A stretch of DNA of 64,000 nt. It comes from Niebla homalea (taxonomy: Eukaryota > Ascomycota > Lecanoromycetes > Lecanorales > Ramalinaceae). The stretch is taken from NCBI GenBank assembly GCA_019925105.1, contig JAHGAU010000011.1:1550001-1614000 (forward strand), written 5' to 3'. The notes under the pieces were generated by a model. The model did no database searches, was not told the DNA's origin, and saw only the letters and a program-made list of their open reading frames with translations. Each line of letters opens with the position of its first letter. The first letter of the stretch is position 1. The translations under genes were made by a program, and so were the position numbers. Of the stretch, positions 38,701 to 51,600 are shown piece after piece.

Positions 38701-39602
38701 TTCAGCACCAAGAAGATAACGGAGGGGCAGGATCACTCTGGAGGTCCTTTTGTCCCGAGCGTGCAGTGTTCCGTTGTGAACCGGGAAGTGCAAAAGTGCT
38801 TCCGAGACCCCCGAAGGCAAGATCGGCGACAACAGAATGTAGAAAAGAGCTGACGTTGAGAGGTGAGTGAAGAGTCGACCTGCCTTTGCATTTGATGTCA
38901 CTGACACCTTTCGTAGTCATGTCTATATCATTTAATATGGAAGGTCTCCCTTTGGCTCAAGAACAGGATGATGGTCTTAGTGCCAACGAGTGCTATCCCC
39001 AGCTGCTCCAAAACGACCCATCTTTTGCTCTTCTCAACCGTGATCCCTACGTCAGGAAGAATGGCGTCAATGGCGTCAAGGCGTTATGGGCAGCTCCTCC
39101 AACTCCCCAGCTGATCAATGGCAGAAAGCCGCCGTTCCGCAAGCGGGACATCTCCTACCTAAATCCCAACGAATATGTCCTCGAGGAGAACAACTCCTCA
39201 CGCCGTCTTGGTCAGGATGAGCTCGACCAGGTCGCCGAAGCGATAGCGCTCGACGAGCATCTTAGCATGCTAGACGAGCGGATGCACGAGGTTGCTGCTT
39301 ACGTTGGCTGCGTTGGTGATGATTGCGCTACCTCGACGACGCTGATCTCTGAGTACGCTCTGCCATAGTGATCCAACCTTTATTCCCTCGTTCCTGCTGA
39401 CGAGCACAGGGCATCACGGACTTTATTACCAACAACGCCGAGGGGCACAGCACCCAGCATTGTAGATGCGACCGTGACTGCAGTGAACATGCTTTCAACT
39501 CCTACACAACGTGAGCAAAGCGTTGCGCTGGCAAGGTCGGGGCCGACTTTACCGCCAGCCCCAGGAGTCACCAGCCTCGTACAGACTGGGGATGTAGTAT
39601 AA
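35732..39602 (+). CDS. GH18 chitinase, subgroup C/killer-toxin-like, with NucA/NucB-like C-terminal region; two one-base frameshifts
   Basis: Six exons: 35732-35895, 36037-37247, 37308-38591, 38706-38862, 38917-39352, 39410-39602. Introns of 141, 60, 114, 54 and 57 bp have GT...AG ends; the last four have CTGAC branch sites. Corrected product is about 1148 residues. MRLHTLLTFFTSCAYLVHA is a signal peptide. Cys-rich hevein-like chitin-binding segments span about 55-122. GH18 runs about 158-495 and keeps the catalytic DGVDLDWE (Glu codon 36714-36716). An Ala-rich helix and a hydrophobic stretch follow (37840-38060). Near residue 863, CQRDEWPP followed by DNGGAGSLWRSFC resembles NucA/NucB DNases. 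The family hydrolyses chitin and is related to the chitinase subunit of yeast killer toxins. Two one-base losses break the frame in a C run near 36185 and a G run near 36571. If the last intron is retained, the protein ends at 39368. The divergent neighbour is the LysM gene. Confidence 0.82.
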
Positions 39603-39773
39603 GTTCCCGTTAGAAGCGTTCTAGGACCCCCAGGTAAGGTCCTAATACTGAGAAATGATTCTCCGTTCAGCTTGAGACCGCGAAAGGTCCTTGTGAAATT
39701 CCTTAAGGAGCCATTATCTTATCCTGCTATATTGGTATCACTTTCTTTAAAGCTATGTGGAAGAACGCAGGTA
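39603..39773. other. Downstream region of the chitinase
   Basis: Unmutated sequence after the chitinase stop codon; it should contain the 3' untranslated region and polyadenylation signals. No other feature recognised. Confidence 0.35.
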
Positions 39774-39850
39774 TTAGCAGCTAGCGTTATATAGGCGCCG
39801 GCGCCATAGTGAGTATAATCGTATTAGCCGGAGCCAAGGCGAAACAGCTT
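39774..39850. repeat. Possible truncated gypsy LTR end
   Basis: 'tattagcagctagcg' followed by a 'gcgccggcgc' block resembles the first bases of the gypsy LTR at 44552 (same orientation). The similarity fades after about 50-80 bp, so this is a fragment at most. It marks the border where the RIP-mutated tract starts again. Confidence 0.4.
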
Positions 39851-41401
39851 TTAGTATACTTGAGAAGCTTCCAAATACTTGGTAAAAAAAATAAAACGTA
39901 CCTTTCCCGAGATTTTATTACCTATTACTATACATATTTATTAAAGCCTTACGTAACGTCCACTTTAATTTGATATTATTCTTTAAAGCTTTTGAATCGT
40001 TTAATTTTAAGATTTTTAATATTTATAATTAAAACATTTATTATACCTACTTAAAGTTAAATACGATCCAGCCGGTTTTATCCCCCTTCCTTTTTACCGC
40101 CCTCCCGTTATAATAGCCAGCCTATTAATTATACTCTTACTTTAAACCGTTTTTATCGCCGTTATATTAACGTTGAAGGTAGTTTTAACGTTAAAACGTT
40201 AACTTTTAAGGGTTTTCATTTTCAAGTTTTTAACGATAAATCCGTTTTAAAGATAAAATCGGTAATCGTTTAATATGTAGACGTAGGCCAGCGGTAATAT
40301 ATTATTTGAAAAAGTAAAAATTTAAAGCTTAAAATACCGGGGAGAAAAAGGATTTAAATAGCGAAACGCTTCTTATAATTATTTAATATAAATAAAATTT
40401 TACGTTAAAATACGTGTTAATTATATAAAATAGTTTACTTTAAAGAAAATAAATAAGGATACGGATGATAAAAAATAAAAAGAAATTAAAGAAAATCAGG
40501 CTTAATAAAGGGTTATTAATATTAATTATTTATTTTTAATATCTATTATTTTAAGAATAAAAAGAAAATATAAAAAATTAAATTTAAAAAAGGATATTGA
40601 TTGAACTAATAACAAACCGTAATATAGCTGGTTATCTTTCACAATAAATAAAATAAATTAAGTTATTTTTAATATTATTATTATAAAATATTTAAGTCCG
40701 TTATTTGATAATATTTACGTTATAATTAAAAGCTATAAAGTTATGATAAATAAGAAAGGAACTGTTATAAGAAAGGAACTCTTATAAACGGACTTATATA
40801 TAAGGAGTTCTTTAATAACGTAGAGTTAATCTTAAGTAAGTTATAATAAAATAATCCCATTCACGAATTAAATTAACTATTAATATTAATATTTTTCCGG
40901 AGATAAAATTAATTTTATCTATAGTTATTTTATTATACCGTTAATATTATTAAGGTTTCTACCGTTTGTTTTACTTTAAAGACAAATAAGGACCGTATAG
41001 TAATAAAATAGTTATAACCCGGGATATCAATAAAGCTGTTAATAGTTTTAACAAAAAGCTGAGTAATTGTTAAAAATATTATAATATTCTTGGAGAGAAG
41101 TTTTCTAAAAGTAATTATTTTATTATTACGCAGATTTCATTCGATTTATAGATTAATAATCATAATACCGGTAACGTTATATTGTTTAATAATATTAAAA
41201 AACTTATGATAAAACGTAACTTTATGATTAATATTCTTAAATACCTTTTAATTAAAGCATAATAAGAAGTTAAATAAGAATAAGGAGAAAAAAAAAAAGG
41301 TTTACTCTAGGAAAAAAATATAAGTAAATAAATTTACGGTAAAAAGAATAATGAAAAAGCTTTTTAATAATACCCTTAAAACTTGATTAATATATTTAAC
41401 G
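39851..41401. other. AT-rich RIP-type interval
   Basis: No recognisable element ends or protein motifs. A short direct repeat 'aagaaaggaact' occurs twice near 40763-40790. Probably old transposon remains. Confidence 0.4.
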
Positions 41402-41409
41402 GTTAATAA

Positions 41410-41873
41410 TACTCCCTAAACCGGGACGGTCACATAGGACGGGATTCAATTATGGTCTTCCCATACCGGCCGGTACGGTATAAGGGTATATCCCGTTCCC
41501 GTACCGTCCCTATACCGCCGGTATGGGACCGGGAAATGCCAAGATCCCCGTAATAAAAATATAATCCTTGAATAACGTAATGTTTATTTCTTTTAAGTAT
41601 TAAATATACGATTTTTAATATTAAGCGAGCCGTTAACCCTATCTACGAGAAACATTTACTTTTACTATTGAATTTTAAGATTTTTTTCTATTAATTTTAA
41701 TATATATTATATTATAAATAGTAAAACGGTAGCTTAGGATTTGCCGGTCCCGTACCGTCCCATACCGTTTGCCACCGGTACGGGATAAGGGTACCCATTC
41801 CCTATCCCGTACCGGTGCCGTACCGGTCCCGTACCTATCCCGCGGGATCAATCCCGTCCCGGTTGGCGGAGTA
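41410..41873. mobile_element. hAT-like MITE (464 bp), complete copy
   Basis: Inverted ends TACTCC...AACCGGGACGG (41410) and CCGTCCCGGTTGGCGGAGTA (ending 41873). Subterminal blocks are packed with 'gggacgg' and 'cccgtaccg' repeats on both sides of an AT-rich centre. The flanking 8-mers gttaataa (41402-41409) and gtcaatat (41874-41881) agree at 6 of 8 positions, one difference being C/T. Its length equals that of the copy split by gypsy 2 (44522-53469), whose 8-bp duplication is exact and supports hAT. It has no coding capacity; the open frames across it are chance readings of the repeats. Confidence 0.8.
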
Positions 41874-41881
41874 GTCAATAT

Positions 41882-43097
41882 AATTGACTTAAACGTTTAT
41901 AGTACCTTTAAAGCCTATATTATCCCCGCCTTCTTAATTTTAAAACCTATTTATCATTTGGCCTTCTGCTTAAACGGCTTTTACTTAACTTTTAAATAAA
42001 CCTTTAATAATTATTATTTTAATTATTACAGTTGAACTTGGGAGATTTAACCCTCAAGCGATCTAAAAAGGGGCATACGTAAGAGACTTTTTAATAATAA
42101 AAAAAGCGATAACACGTAAGAATTAAAAAGGAGAATGGTTTATTTAAATATACAACGGAGTTATACTATATATTTTGAAAGTTTTAATAAGTTTAAAAAA
42201 ATATTGAATTATTAATTAAGAATTTATAAATTTGCCCTAAAAATAGGTATATCAGATAAACTTATAAAACGTTTTTATAAAGATATCTTTAAGTTTAAGC
42301 CGTATTAACGTAATATTTTTAAGTTAAAAAAAAGTGATTAATATAAGGTATTATAAGTAGTCTAAAAAAAAGCTAAGATAAAATTATAAATATGTTTTTT
42401 ATACCGCAATATAATATATAAAGCAAAAAGTAAAAGGTAAAGGATATATAATTATTTTAAAATACTTCCCTTATTTACCTTATCTTTATATAATTAGAGA
42501 TCCTCTAATAAACCCTTAAAATCTCCTTTAAATCGATAGTCTATAGGGCTATAACGGAAATATTAAATAGTAAATCGATTATATTTATTATTCTTGATCG
42601 TAAATTTAAGGAATCTATTAAGCTTTCGCTTATAATATGGCCGTAATGCCTAAAAGTAACGCCTTATTTGAGCCTTTAATACGTTGAAAATAAGCTTATT
42701 CGGGTTATAGTTAAACGAGTACAATAATAGATATTTAATAATATAGCCTTTAACTTTAATAGCCTTTAGTTAATTTAAGGGGAAATATAGATATAAACGT
42801 TATCTCTATAAATAATATTAATAATAACGAGTTAAACGTTATATTAAGGTAGAAGCTTATCTAAAAGTTATTAATGAAGCTTATTATTATTATAATAGCC
42901 CTTTTTAATAAACGTACATAGCAGGTATTTATTTATTATATACGTTAATGAAATCGATTACGTTTCCCCTCGGTTAATATTTATGTATAACAAACGGATT
43001 TATTAATAAATCCGTATACTCTTATTCTTTAATAGCTTTAAGCTTTAGATTTCGATATATCGATAAAAATAAATCAGTAAATAAAGTAATTACTTAT
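41882..43097. other. AT-rich RIP-type interval
   Basis: No recognisable feature. A few less mutated words remain near 42030-42080. Probably degraded mobile DNA. Confidence 0.4.
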
Positions 43098-43110
43098 ATT
43101 TATTTATTAT

Positions 43111-43463
43111 GATTAATTGGTTGATTCATTTATATTACGGATCTAATTAAGCTAATTCCGGCGTTCCTTAATAATCGGTTATTAAGCCTTATTGATAACC
43201 ATAAAAACCTAAGATCTATAACGTTAAGATTAAAAACCGGTATTTACCCAGCCTTTACTTTTAGCTTAAAGGACAAAGAATATTTATAACCGTTTAAAGG
43301 GTAATAATTTATTTATACGTTTTTTCCAACAAAACCTATAATATTATAATTGAAGCCTTTTAAGGGTTATTTTTAAACCTGTTGCTCTTTCGTCTCCCGA
43401 CGGGTCCGCCCTATACCATACCCTAAATAATACCTCTGAGTGCCCTCACCGGCACGTATACTG
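43111..43463 (-). mobile_element. 5'-truncated LINE (353 bp) with 13-bp target duplication
   Basis: The minus-strand 3' end of the same LINE family as copies A and B: the tail at 43111-43125 is followed by 'ttatattacggatc' and 'taattccggcgttcc'. The 13 bases atttatttattat flank it at 43098-43110 and 43464-43476. The body extends further upstream in the element to 'gacgggtccgccctatac' near 43400-43420, a block also kept in the fragment at 53936-54265. Confidence 0.8.
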
Positions 43464-43476
43464 ATTTATTTATTAT

Positions 43477-44513
43477 ATAATCCGTAAAAAAGCGTTTTAA
43501 GGGCCGATAAACTAACCTTCTTTCCGGTTTAATCTTTGCTCTTTTAATATAACCGTAAGTCTTTAAAGTAATAACCATATATCCTACTTTTCTTTGAATT
43601 ATTAAGAGAGCTTAATATAATAGATAAAAGGATAACGTTACTAGTATTTAAGTAATATTATTAAGGGAAAAAAGGAAAGCTTTAGCCGTAAATCTTTCAG
43701 AGATTATTTAGATAAATTTATTTAGTTATATTTTTATATACGTTTTTTTTTATTTATAGGCTATAATTTAATATATATACGTCTTATTAATAATGTTAAC
43801 TGGCTTCCAACAATTATGAAGTAAGAAACGAATATTATGCTTAATAAAGGAGTCGATCTTACGGTAACTTATTATTCTAGTTATTTAGAAAGCTATTAAT
43901 AAGTAACCATTAAATATAAAATAGTAAAGTTTTACTTATTAATACGATAATTATGTAATATATATAATAGTAGACGTTAGGTAAAGCTTGAACAGATTTA
44001 TATAGTGGTAAGTAATAAAACCTCGGAAGAGGTACGTTTTAACTTTTTTGCCAAGTATTTATAACCTTCTTAAGCATATTAATTATAAAGCTTAAATCGA
44101 AATTTTGAATTTTAACCACTTAAACGCGCCCCGATCAATTCAATGTTTTGGGTTATAACTCAGCTTACCTTACGTTATTTTTTTATACTACTTAAAGGCT
44201 TACTATACTAAGTCTAATAAATATATAGCCGGATACTAATATTAATCGCCGGATAAAGTAATTTAACAATATACTTTAAATAAAAATAACGTTATAAAGT
44301 TAGTTTAATATAATGAATATGGTAAGAGAAAATTTAATAGATTAGTTAATAGACTAATTAATATATTTATTTATGAATTTAGTTTTTAAGTTAATCTCGG
44401 CGTTCTTTAATATTACTAATTAAGTTATGATTTTTAATATATATATTTATCTTAAACTTATCGTTTTAATTTTAAAAAGAAAATAAAAATTTTTCCGGTT
44501 AACTTAACTTTAA
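43477..44513. other. AT-rich RIP-type interval
   Basis: No recognisable gene or element ends before the hAT-like MITE target duplication (tttacttt, 44514-44521). Confidence 0.4.
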
Positions 44514-44551
44514 TTTACTTTTACTCCGGGAAGCGGGACGGGATGGGACGG

Positions 44552-44884
44552 TATTAGCAGCTAGCGCCACCTCTGCGCCGGCGCTATAATAGTGCGCCAT
44601 ACTGCTGCGCTAAGGTAGGCCGTTAGGCCTTGGCAAAGGGCCTTGGTAACGGCCTTAATATGCGTTATTTATAAGCCGTAGCTTAATAGGCGTAAAGCAG
44701 GGTAGTTATCGTTTTTACCTTAAGTAAAAGCTATACCTTAATTCTTTTTAAATTCTTTAAGAATTAATCTTATTATTAATTTACTTATTAAAGTAATACT
44801 TAAGTATTTAGACCGTAACGTTATGTCTTTTATATTTACCTTTATTAATCCCGCCGGTATACCGTTAACGGAATTAATTTAATA
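44552..44884 (+). repeat. 5' LTR of gypsy copy 2
   Basis: 333 bp. The outer (left) 100 bp are unmutated; the inner end is RIP-mutated. Immediately inside lies 'ttttaattctttacc', the expected primer-binding position, without a clear tRNA match. Confidence 0.9.
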
Positions 44885-47800
44885 TTTTAATTCTTTACCT
44901 TATTAAGGAGAAAATTTAACGTTACCATTATAATGGATACTCGATTAACTTAATAAACCTTAAAATAAAAAGGCGATATTTACCCTTTAATTAAGAACCT
45001 TTTTATTATAATTAAATAAATTAAAATAACGGAATATTGCCGTAATATTACGGCTTAATAAGCTTAACTTTTAAAACTATAATTTAAAGTTAATTAACTT
45101 AAGGCTGAGAATCGTATTTATTAAGAGTATATATTTAATTATATTAATATATAATATAAAAATTTACGTTCCGGGACTTTTTTTCCGTATTAACCTTATT
45201 ATTAAGCTTTATATTAATAACGTACCGTTAACGGCTTTTATTTTATCCCGTAAGGATAAATCCTTTTATCCGGAAAAGTTTAAGTTATATTAAAATAAAT
45301 TTAAAAGTAAGTATTAAACGTAATTTATTAACTTAAAAAAATAATTTATACTTTATCTTAAGTACTTCTTTATTAAGAGAAAAAAGGTAATTTTTTATTT
45401 AAGGTTTATCTTTTATAAAATCTTTAATTTACCGGATAAAGAAATTAATAAAATTAGTTATTAAAAACTAAAGGATAAGCTCTTAAACTTAATAATTAAT
45501 CTAGAAAACCATTAACTTATTTATTATAAATGGTTTAAGGATATTAAATAACGTTTTAATTAAAAAATAACGTAATTCCGTAATATTTTAAAGATTATAA
45601 AAAAGGACTTATTATTATTATTAAATAAATTTTATATTTATATATTCTTTATAAAGTTTTTATTAAAGCTTAAAATTAAAATCCTTATAATTAATAAGGT
45701 ATTAAGAACTTAAAACGATATTATAACGGTAACGATTATATAGGAAAATAACCTAAAGCGTATTATTAATAATAATTAGAAAGTTAATAAGGGTAAATCC
45801 CTTAAAAATAGGATATTTAAACCTGGTTCCGATAACTTAAAGCCGGCGCGTACCTTTATTAAAACTAATTCTTATAATTAAAAGTATAAGGCTATATCCG
45901 AAAACTTTAATTAACGCTACTTTTAAAGTAAATAAGAATATTAAATATTATATATATTACGGAAAGGGCCATTATGCATTTAATTACTTTACCGTTTTAT
46001 AAAATAAGGTTTTAATAATAAGCATAAAATCCCATAAAAAGGATAATACGTTAAAAAACGATAAAGCTCCGACGGCGCCTTAAAGTCGGAGTTAATAAAA
46101 AAGATAATTAAAGGTATACCCGGCTTTTATTATTAAGGGCTAAATAAGTTTTTAGGATATTCTTTAATTATTAAGTATATTAATTAATATTAGAGTTTAA
46201 ATAAATTTAATTTTATAAATATATATAATTTAATAAGACTTATAATTAACCCCCGCCGTTTTATTATAAATAACTTTTCTTAATAATAAGCAGATCTTTT
46301 ATTATAATATTTATTAATTATAGTATTATCTAATTAATAATTAAAAATAATAGAAGTAATATAAAATATTTTTTATATTATTAATTAAGAAGGTTTAAAT
46401 ATAGTTTTTAATTTATTAACTTTACGCGCCTTATAAATAACGATTAATCCGGCAACGGATAAATAACGCTTTAAGGTTAATTTTTATAAATTATAAATTA
46501 ATAATATTTATAACTTTAATTAAAGTTTAATAGAAATTAATAAAATCTTTATAATCGTTTATATTAATATAGCGACGGAGTGCTTAAAAGTACTGTAAAT
46601 CCCTTAAAATAATTTAACGTATATAAATATTATAAAAGACTTTATTAGCCGGAGCGTTTTAAGGGAGTTAAGTAAATATATAAATATTTTTTTAATAATA
46701 TAATTAATACCCTATTTAAATTAAAATAAAGGGACCACGTTATTAACTTAAACGGTAAAGAACCACTATATAATTCTTTATATAATTTATCTTGGGTAGA
46801 ATTAATGGAGCTCCGGCGGTATCTTAAGGATATTATAACCCGGGGTTGGATTTATTATTTAACGTTATTTATAAGCGTTCCGATCCTTTTTATATTTAAG
46901 AAGGATAATAGTTTTTATCTTTATATTAATTACCGTAAATTAAATATAATTATAATTAAAAATTAATATTTATTACCCTTAATTATTAAGACTTTTAACC
47001 GGTTAAATAACTTTAAATAATTTATTAAATTAAACCTTAAGGATACTTATTACCGGTTACGGATTAAGTCTGGCGATAAATAAAAGATAGCGTTCCGTAT
47101 ATATTATAATTACTTTAAGTATTTTATTATATTATTTAAATTAATTAACGCCTTAATAACCTTTTAAGCTTATATTAACCGTACTTTTATTAATTTTATT
47201 AATATAATTTATATAATTTATTTAAATAATATCTTAATAGTTAATAAGAATCCGGCGGACTATTAACGTTATATTTAATAAATCTTTAAGCGACTTTATT
47301 AATTTTAACTTTACGTTAACCTTAAGAAATATTAATTTAATATTACTTAAATAAAGTTCCTAGGGTTTATTATTTTTATTAAAAGGATTAAAATGGATTA
47401 AAAGTATATTTAAATTATTAAAGATTAATTTACCTTAAAAACCTACCAGGAAATATAGGTTTTTTTAAGCTTTATAAATTTTTATCGTTATTTTATTTAT
47501 AAATATTTAAGGATAATTAAGCTTTTAATCAATTTATTTAAGGGCAATAAGAAAAAGAAAAAAGTTAACCCGTTAAAATAGAATAATACAATTAATATAA
47601 CGTTCCGCCGGCTCCATAAAATATTTATTAATACGTTATTATTCTATTATTTTAATCTAGAACGGGAAATATAAGTAAAGACCGATATATTTAATTTTAT
47701 TATTATAAGCATCTTATTTTAATAGTTTAAGAAGGGTTATTAACGTTTAATTATATATTAATCCAGAAAAATAACCTTTATTAAATAAAATTATAAGACA

Positions 47801-49630
47801 TATGATTAAGAGCTCCTTATTATTATTATAACGTTTAAATAATAACGGCATTATTTAAAAAGGAACCTTAAAGTTATTTAAATATAAATAAATTATAATA
47901 ATCTTTAAAAATTTATAAAATAACCAGCGTTAAGCCCGTATTAAGCTAAATAAGCCTTAAAACTTATTAATTATAACTTTAAAGTATTTTATCGTTAAGG
48001 TAAAATAAACCTTATTAATCCTCTATTGAAACGTTTAAACTATAAAGGAATCTTACCTTTTAATATTATTTTATTACCTACCTTATAAAATAAGTTTATA
48101 CTTTAATTTAATAAGTCGGCGGAGCGCCGGCGGATAGCGGTTATTAATTATTAACTATTACTTACTTTAAAAAATATTTAAATTATTATCCTGCGAAAAA
48201 AGATTTAATAGCTGCTTAAAAGGCCTTATAAGGAATCTAAATTAATTAAGTTATTTATTAAAAATCTATAGGTTAATAATACGTTTATATATAAAATTAA
48301 GAATAATAATATAACGTTAACGTATTCTCATTAAGGTCATAATAATACTTAAAGACTTAATTTAAATAGCCTTATAACTTATAAGGGCCGTATATACGTC
48401 CCCCGGGATAAAGCGGTTAAAAAAAGCTAATTAATAAATATTATAATAACCCATTAACGGGCCACTTTAAAGCCGAAAAAACTTACGAGCTTCTAACCCG
48501 TAAATATTACTGGGACGGCTTATAGGTTTAAGTTAATAATTATATTAAAATGTATAATATTTATTAAAGGATTAAGGTATTATATTATTGCCTTTATAAC
48601 GAATTTACTTTATTCCCTTAACCGGCCGTATCCTAGAAAGAACTTAATATAAACTTTATTACCGGCTTACCCGTAAATAAGGTTAAAAGTAATATCTATA
48701 ATTTAATTTTAATAATCGTAAATAAATATATAAAAATATATAAATATTTCCCCGTTATAAAATAAATCGATATTATTACGTTAACGGATTTTTTCTTTAA
48801 AGAAATTATATTGCGGTATAATATATTGGTTAAAATCGTAATTAATTAAGGGTCTTTATTTATTAATAAATTCTAGGGTTTAATATATTATTACGTAAAG
48901 ATAAAATATAAATTAAGTACCGCTTTTTACCCGTAAATAGATAATTAAATAAAGCGTTAAAATTAAGGCTTTAAATAATATTTAAGAACCTTTATTAATT
49001 CCGAATAAATGAATTAAATAGGGTTATTCTTTTTAATTAAATTTACTTATATAAACTCGGAATACTTAATTTTAAGCTATAACCTTTTTTATAATAATAT
49101 ATAATTATAATCTAAATATCCATTTTGAACTTAAAGATAAACTTATAGAAAAGGAGATATTTATAGTAAAAAATAAGGTTAAAATATTATATAAAATACA
49201 ATTAATATTAACGGATTAATAACGCCGTATTATTAAATTAACTTAAAAGACGTATAATAAAAAATATAAGTTAAAATTATATAACGTTGGCAATTTAATA
49301 ATATTAAATATTAAAAACCTTAAGTTAAAGTAATTAAGCAAAAAGCTTATACCCCGATTTATAAAACCCTTTAAAATTAATAATAAAATTAGAACGTAAA
49401 CGTACCGCCTATTTTTCTTTATTACTTATTAAATCTACCTTATTATCTATATTTCTTTTTTAAAGCCTTATTATATTTACGTTGACGATTAAACGGCGGA
49501 GGCTATAATATAAGCACCCGAATTAATTAACAATAAAAAGGAATAAGTAATTAAAGAAATCATTAATAAGGTTAAAAGTAAAAAAAGCGTTTAATATTAA
49601 GTTAAGTAAATTAATTAAGGCTTTAAATAT

Positions 49631-50470
49631 TGATTGATTGATTGATTTATACTACGGGTCTAGCTAAGCTAATTCCGGCGTTCCTTAATACGCGGCCTTT
49701 TGGCCTTACTGGTAACCGTAAAAACCTAATACTTATAACGTCAGGGTAAAACCGGCGTCCACCAGGCCTTTACCCTTTATCCCCTAAGGTAAAGGATATT
49801 AACGGTTATTTAAAGGGTAATAATATATTTATATACTTCTTATATTTTAACTCCCTTAAGAAAATCCGTAATATTACGACCGTATCCTTATAAAGGCTAT
49901 CCTTAAACTCGTTATTCTTTTACTTTTTTATATATTTATATTACCTTAATCTTATATAATACCTTCAAATATCTTTATTAATACTTACGTACTTAATATA
50001 TACTCCTTTTATATTATTATCGCCGTTAACTCCTTTAAAGACTTTTAATAAATATTTATTATTATATCCTTATAGCTATAAAAAATACTTTCCGGTTTAT
50101 ATAATTAATATAGTTAGTTTCCGCTCCTCTTTTTCTTCCTTAACCAATAACGGGCCTTTTCCGTAAAGTCTTTAGTAACCTCGCTTATCTTTATAGCGAG
50201 GCTGAACTATAATAATAGTCCGGTAAATATTATAAACTTAATAACTACCCGGATACCTTACTTTATAGATAATATTTAACGGTAATTATAAGTATTAACT
50301 TTTATAACGAGTCCTAACTTAACCTCCGTAAATAAGGGATAAGAAATAAGGACGTATACGGCGTCCTGCTTCCTTTATCCGCACTTATATCCGGCGTCTG
50401 TCCGACCCCGGTATATGTGGTGAACAGGAAGTGAGCTAAACCGTTTTTGCCCGTCCGGAGTTGGATCGCC
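49631..50470 (-). mobile_element. 5'-truncated LINE (840 bp) inside the gypsy chromodomain
   Basis: The minus-strand 3' end of the local LINE family, with tail 'tgattgattgattgattta' at 49631. The 13 bases aggctttaaatat flank it at 49618-49630 and 50471-50483, and this sequence occurs once, uninterrupted, in gypsy copy 1. The right (5'-truncated) 75 bp and the tail end are little mutated, the middle strongly so. Confidence 0.88.
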
Positions 50471-51129
50471 AGGCTTTAAATATAATTAATAAATACCGGA
50501 AACGGACTTAAAGTACTCCCAGGAATTATAGGAATAATACGACGAGATAATACGGAGTAAGAGGAAACGTAAATAAGGTTATAACGTTATAACGGCGGAG
50601 GTTATATATATGGTTAATAATTATATATATAATTAATACTATGGTTACTTAGCCTTTATACGTTATCCTTCCGTAAAATTATTGGAGTTTAAGTTTTAAT
50701 TAATAACTTTATTTATTGCGGGTATTATACGCGCGGATAAGCCGGCGTTACGGAGGCGATTATCTTTATTATAATATTATAATTAATAAAAGTGGCTTTA
50801 ATAATAACTATAATAATACCGAAGGCGAAAAAGCGTAAACGTTAAATTATAAGCGCTTAACGCACTATTAAGTCGAGAATATTGAATAAATAAAGTTATC
50901 GAGGTAATAAGAGATCGACAGGTATATTTATTGGGTTTACGCTGGCGCTCCGGTGACTTTTATGGTGTTATCCGTTATATTGCTTCCAGCAATATATAGA
51001 TTGCAAGCGCTTAACGCTTAACGCCGAACTCCAGTAATATTAATACATAAAAACAAAAGAATAATTTATGGCTCCGCGTCAGCGTAGGCCCTTTTTTTTA
51101 TAAATGGATTAATAAGGTTAAGGATAAGT

Positions 51130-51600
51130 ATAAAGGCATTATACCTTCCTTATCCTCCTTTTCTTTTTCTTTTCCGTTTTCCTTTCCGCCTTAATTAAAG
51201 GCCTTTCTTTAATATTATTTGCCGGAAAGGCTCTTTAATTCGATTTTAAAGTATTACTCCTAGAAGTTAAAACCGACCCCCGATAATACCATTAAAAAGG
51301 GTATAATTTTTTCTTTTTTTTCTTTAAATAAGTTAAAGCCCGTATCTTTTTCCTTTTCTTTATTTCTTAGGTTACCGGATATTATAAGCTTAAGGTTTAC
51401 TTTCTTTATCCCGGATATAAGGTCAGAAAATAAAGAGTAACTTTCCGATGGAGTTAACTCTTATAAAGGGCCCGGACCTTTTATATTAAGCCGATTTAGT
51501 TATTAAACGTTAGTGCCGTTATTTTATTATTATATTATAATTTATTTATTTATTCTTTAAGCCGGATAACCTCTTTTTCTGCCGTTTTAACGCGGGTAAT
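51130..51600 (-). pseudogene. Antisense open frame in gypsy copy 2 (RIP-mutated)
   Basis: The minus-strand frame TAEKEVIRLKE...FNLFKEKKEKIIPF...YFKIELKS ends lysine/glutamate-rich (GKENGKEKEKEDKEG). It corresponds residue for residue in places to the plus-strand frame in gypsy copy 1 (26433-26840). It lies between the chromodomain and the 3' LTR. Its function is unknown; stops are of the RIP type. Confidence 0.45.

Noticed and set aside
38653..38853. Separate plus-strand ORF near the end of the chitinase
   Set aside because: The third intron (38592-38705) and fourth exon of the chitinase explain the region in another frame that joins to the downstream exons.
41675..41999. Two open frames on opposite strands
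   Set aside because: They read through the inverted, repeat-rich end of the hAT-like MITE and have low-complexity R/D/T/P composition.
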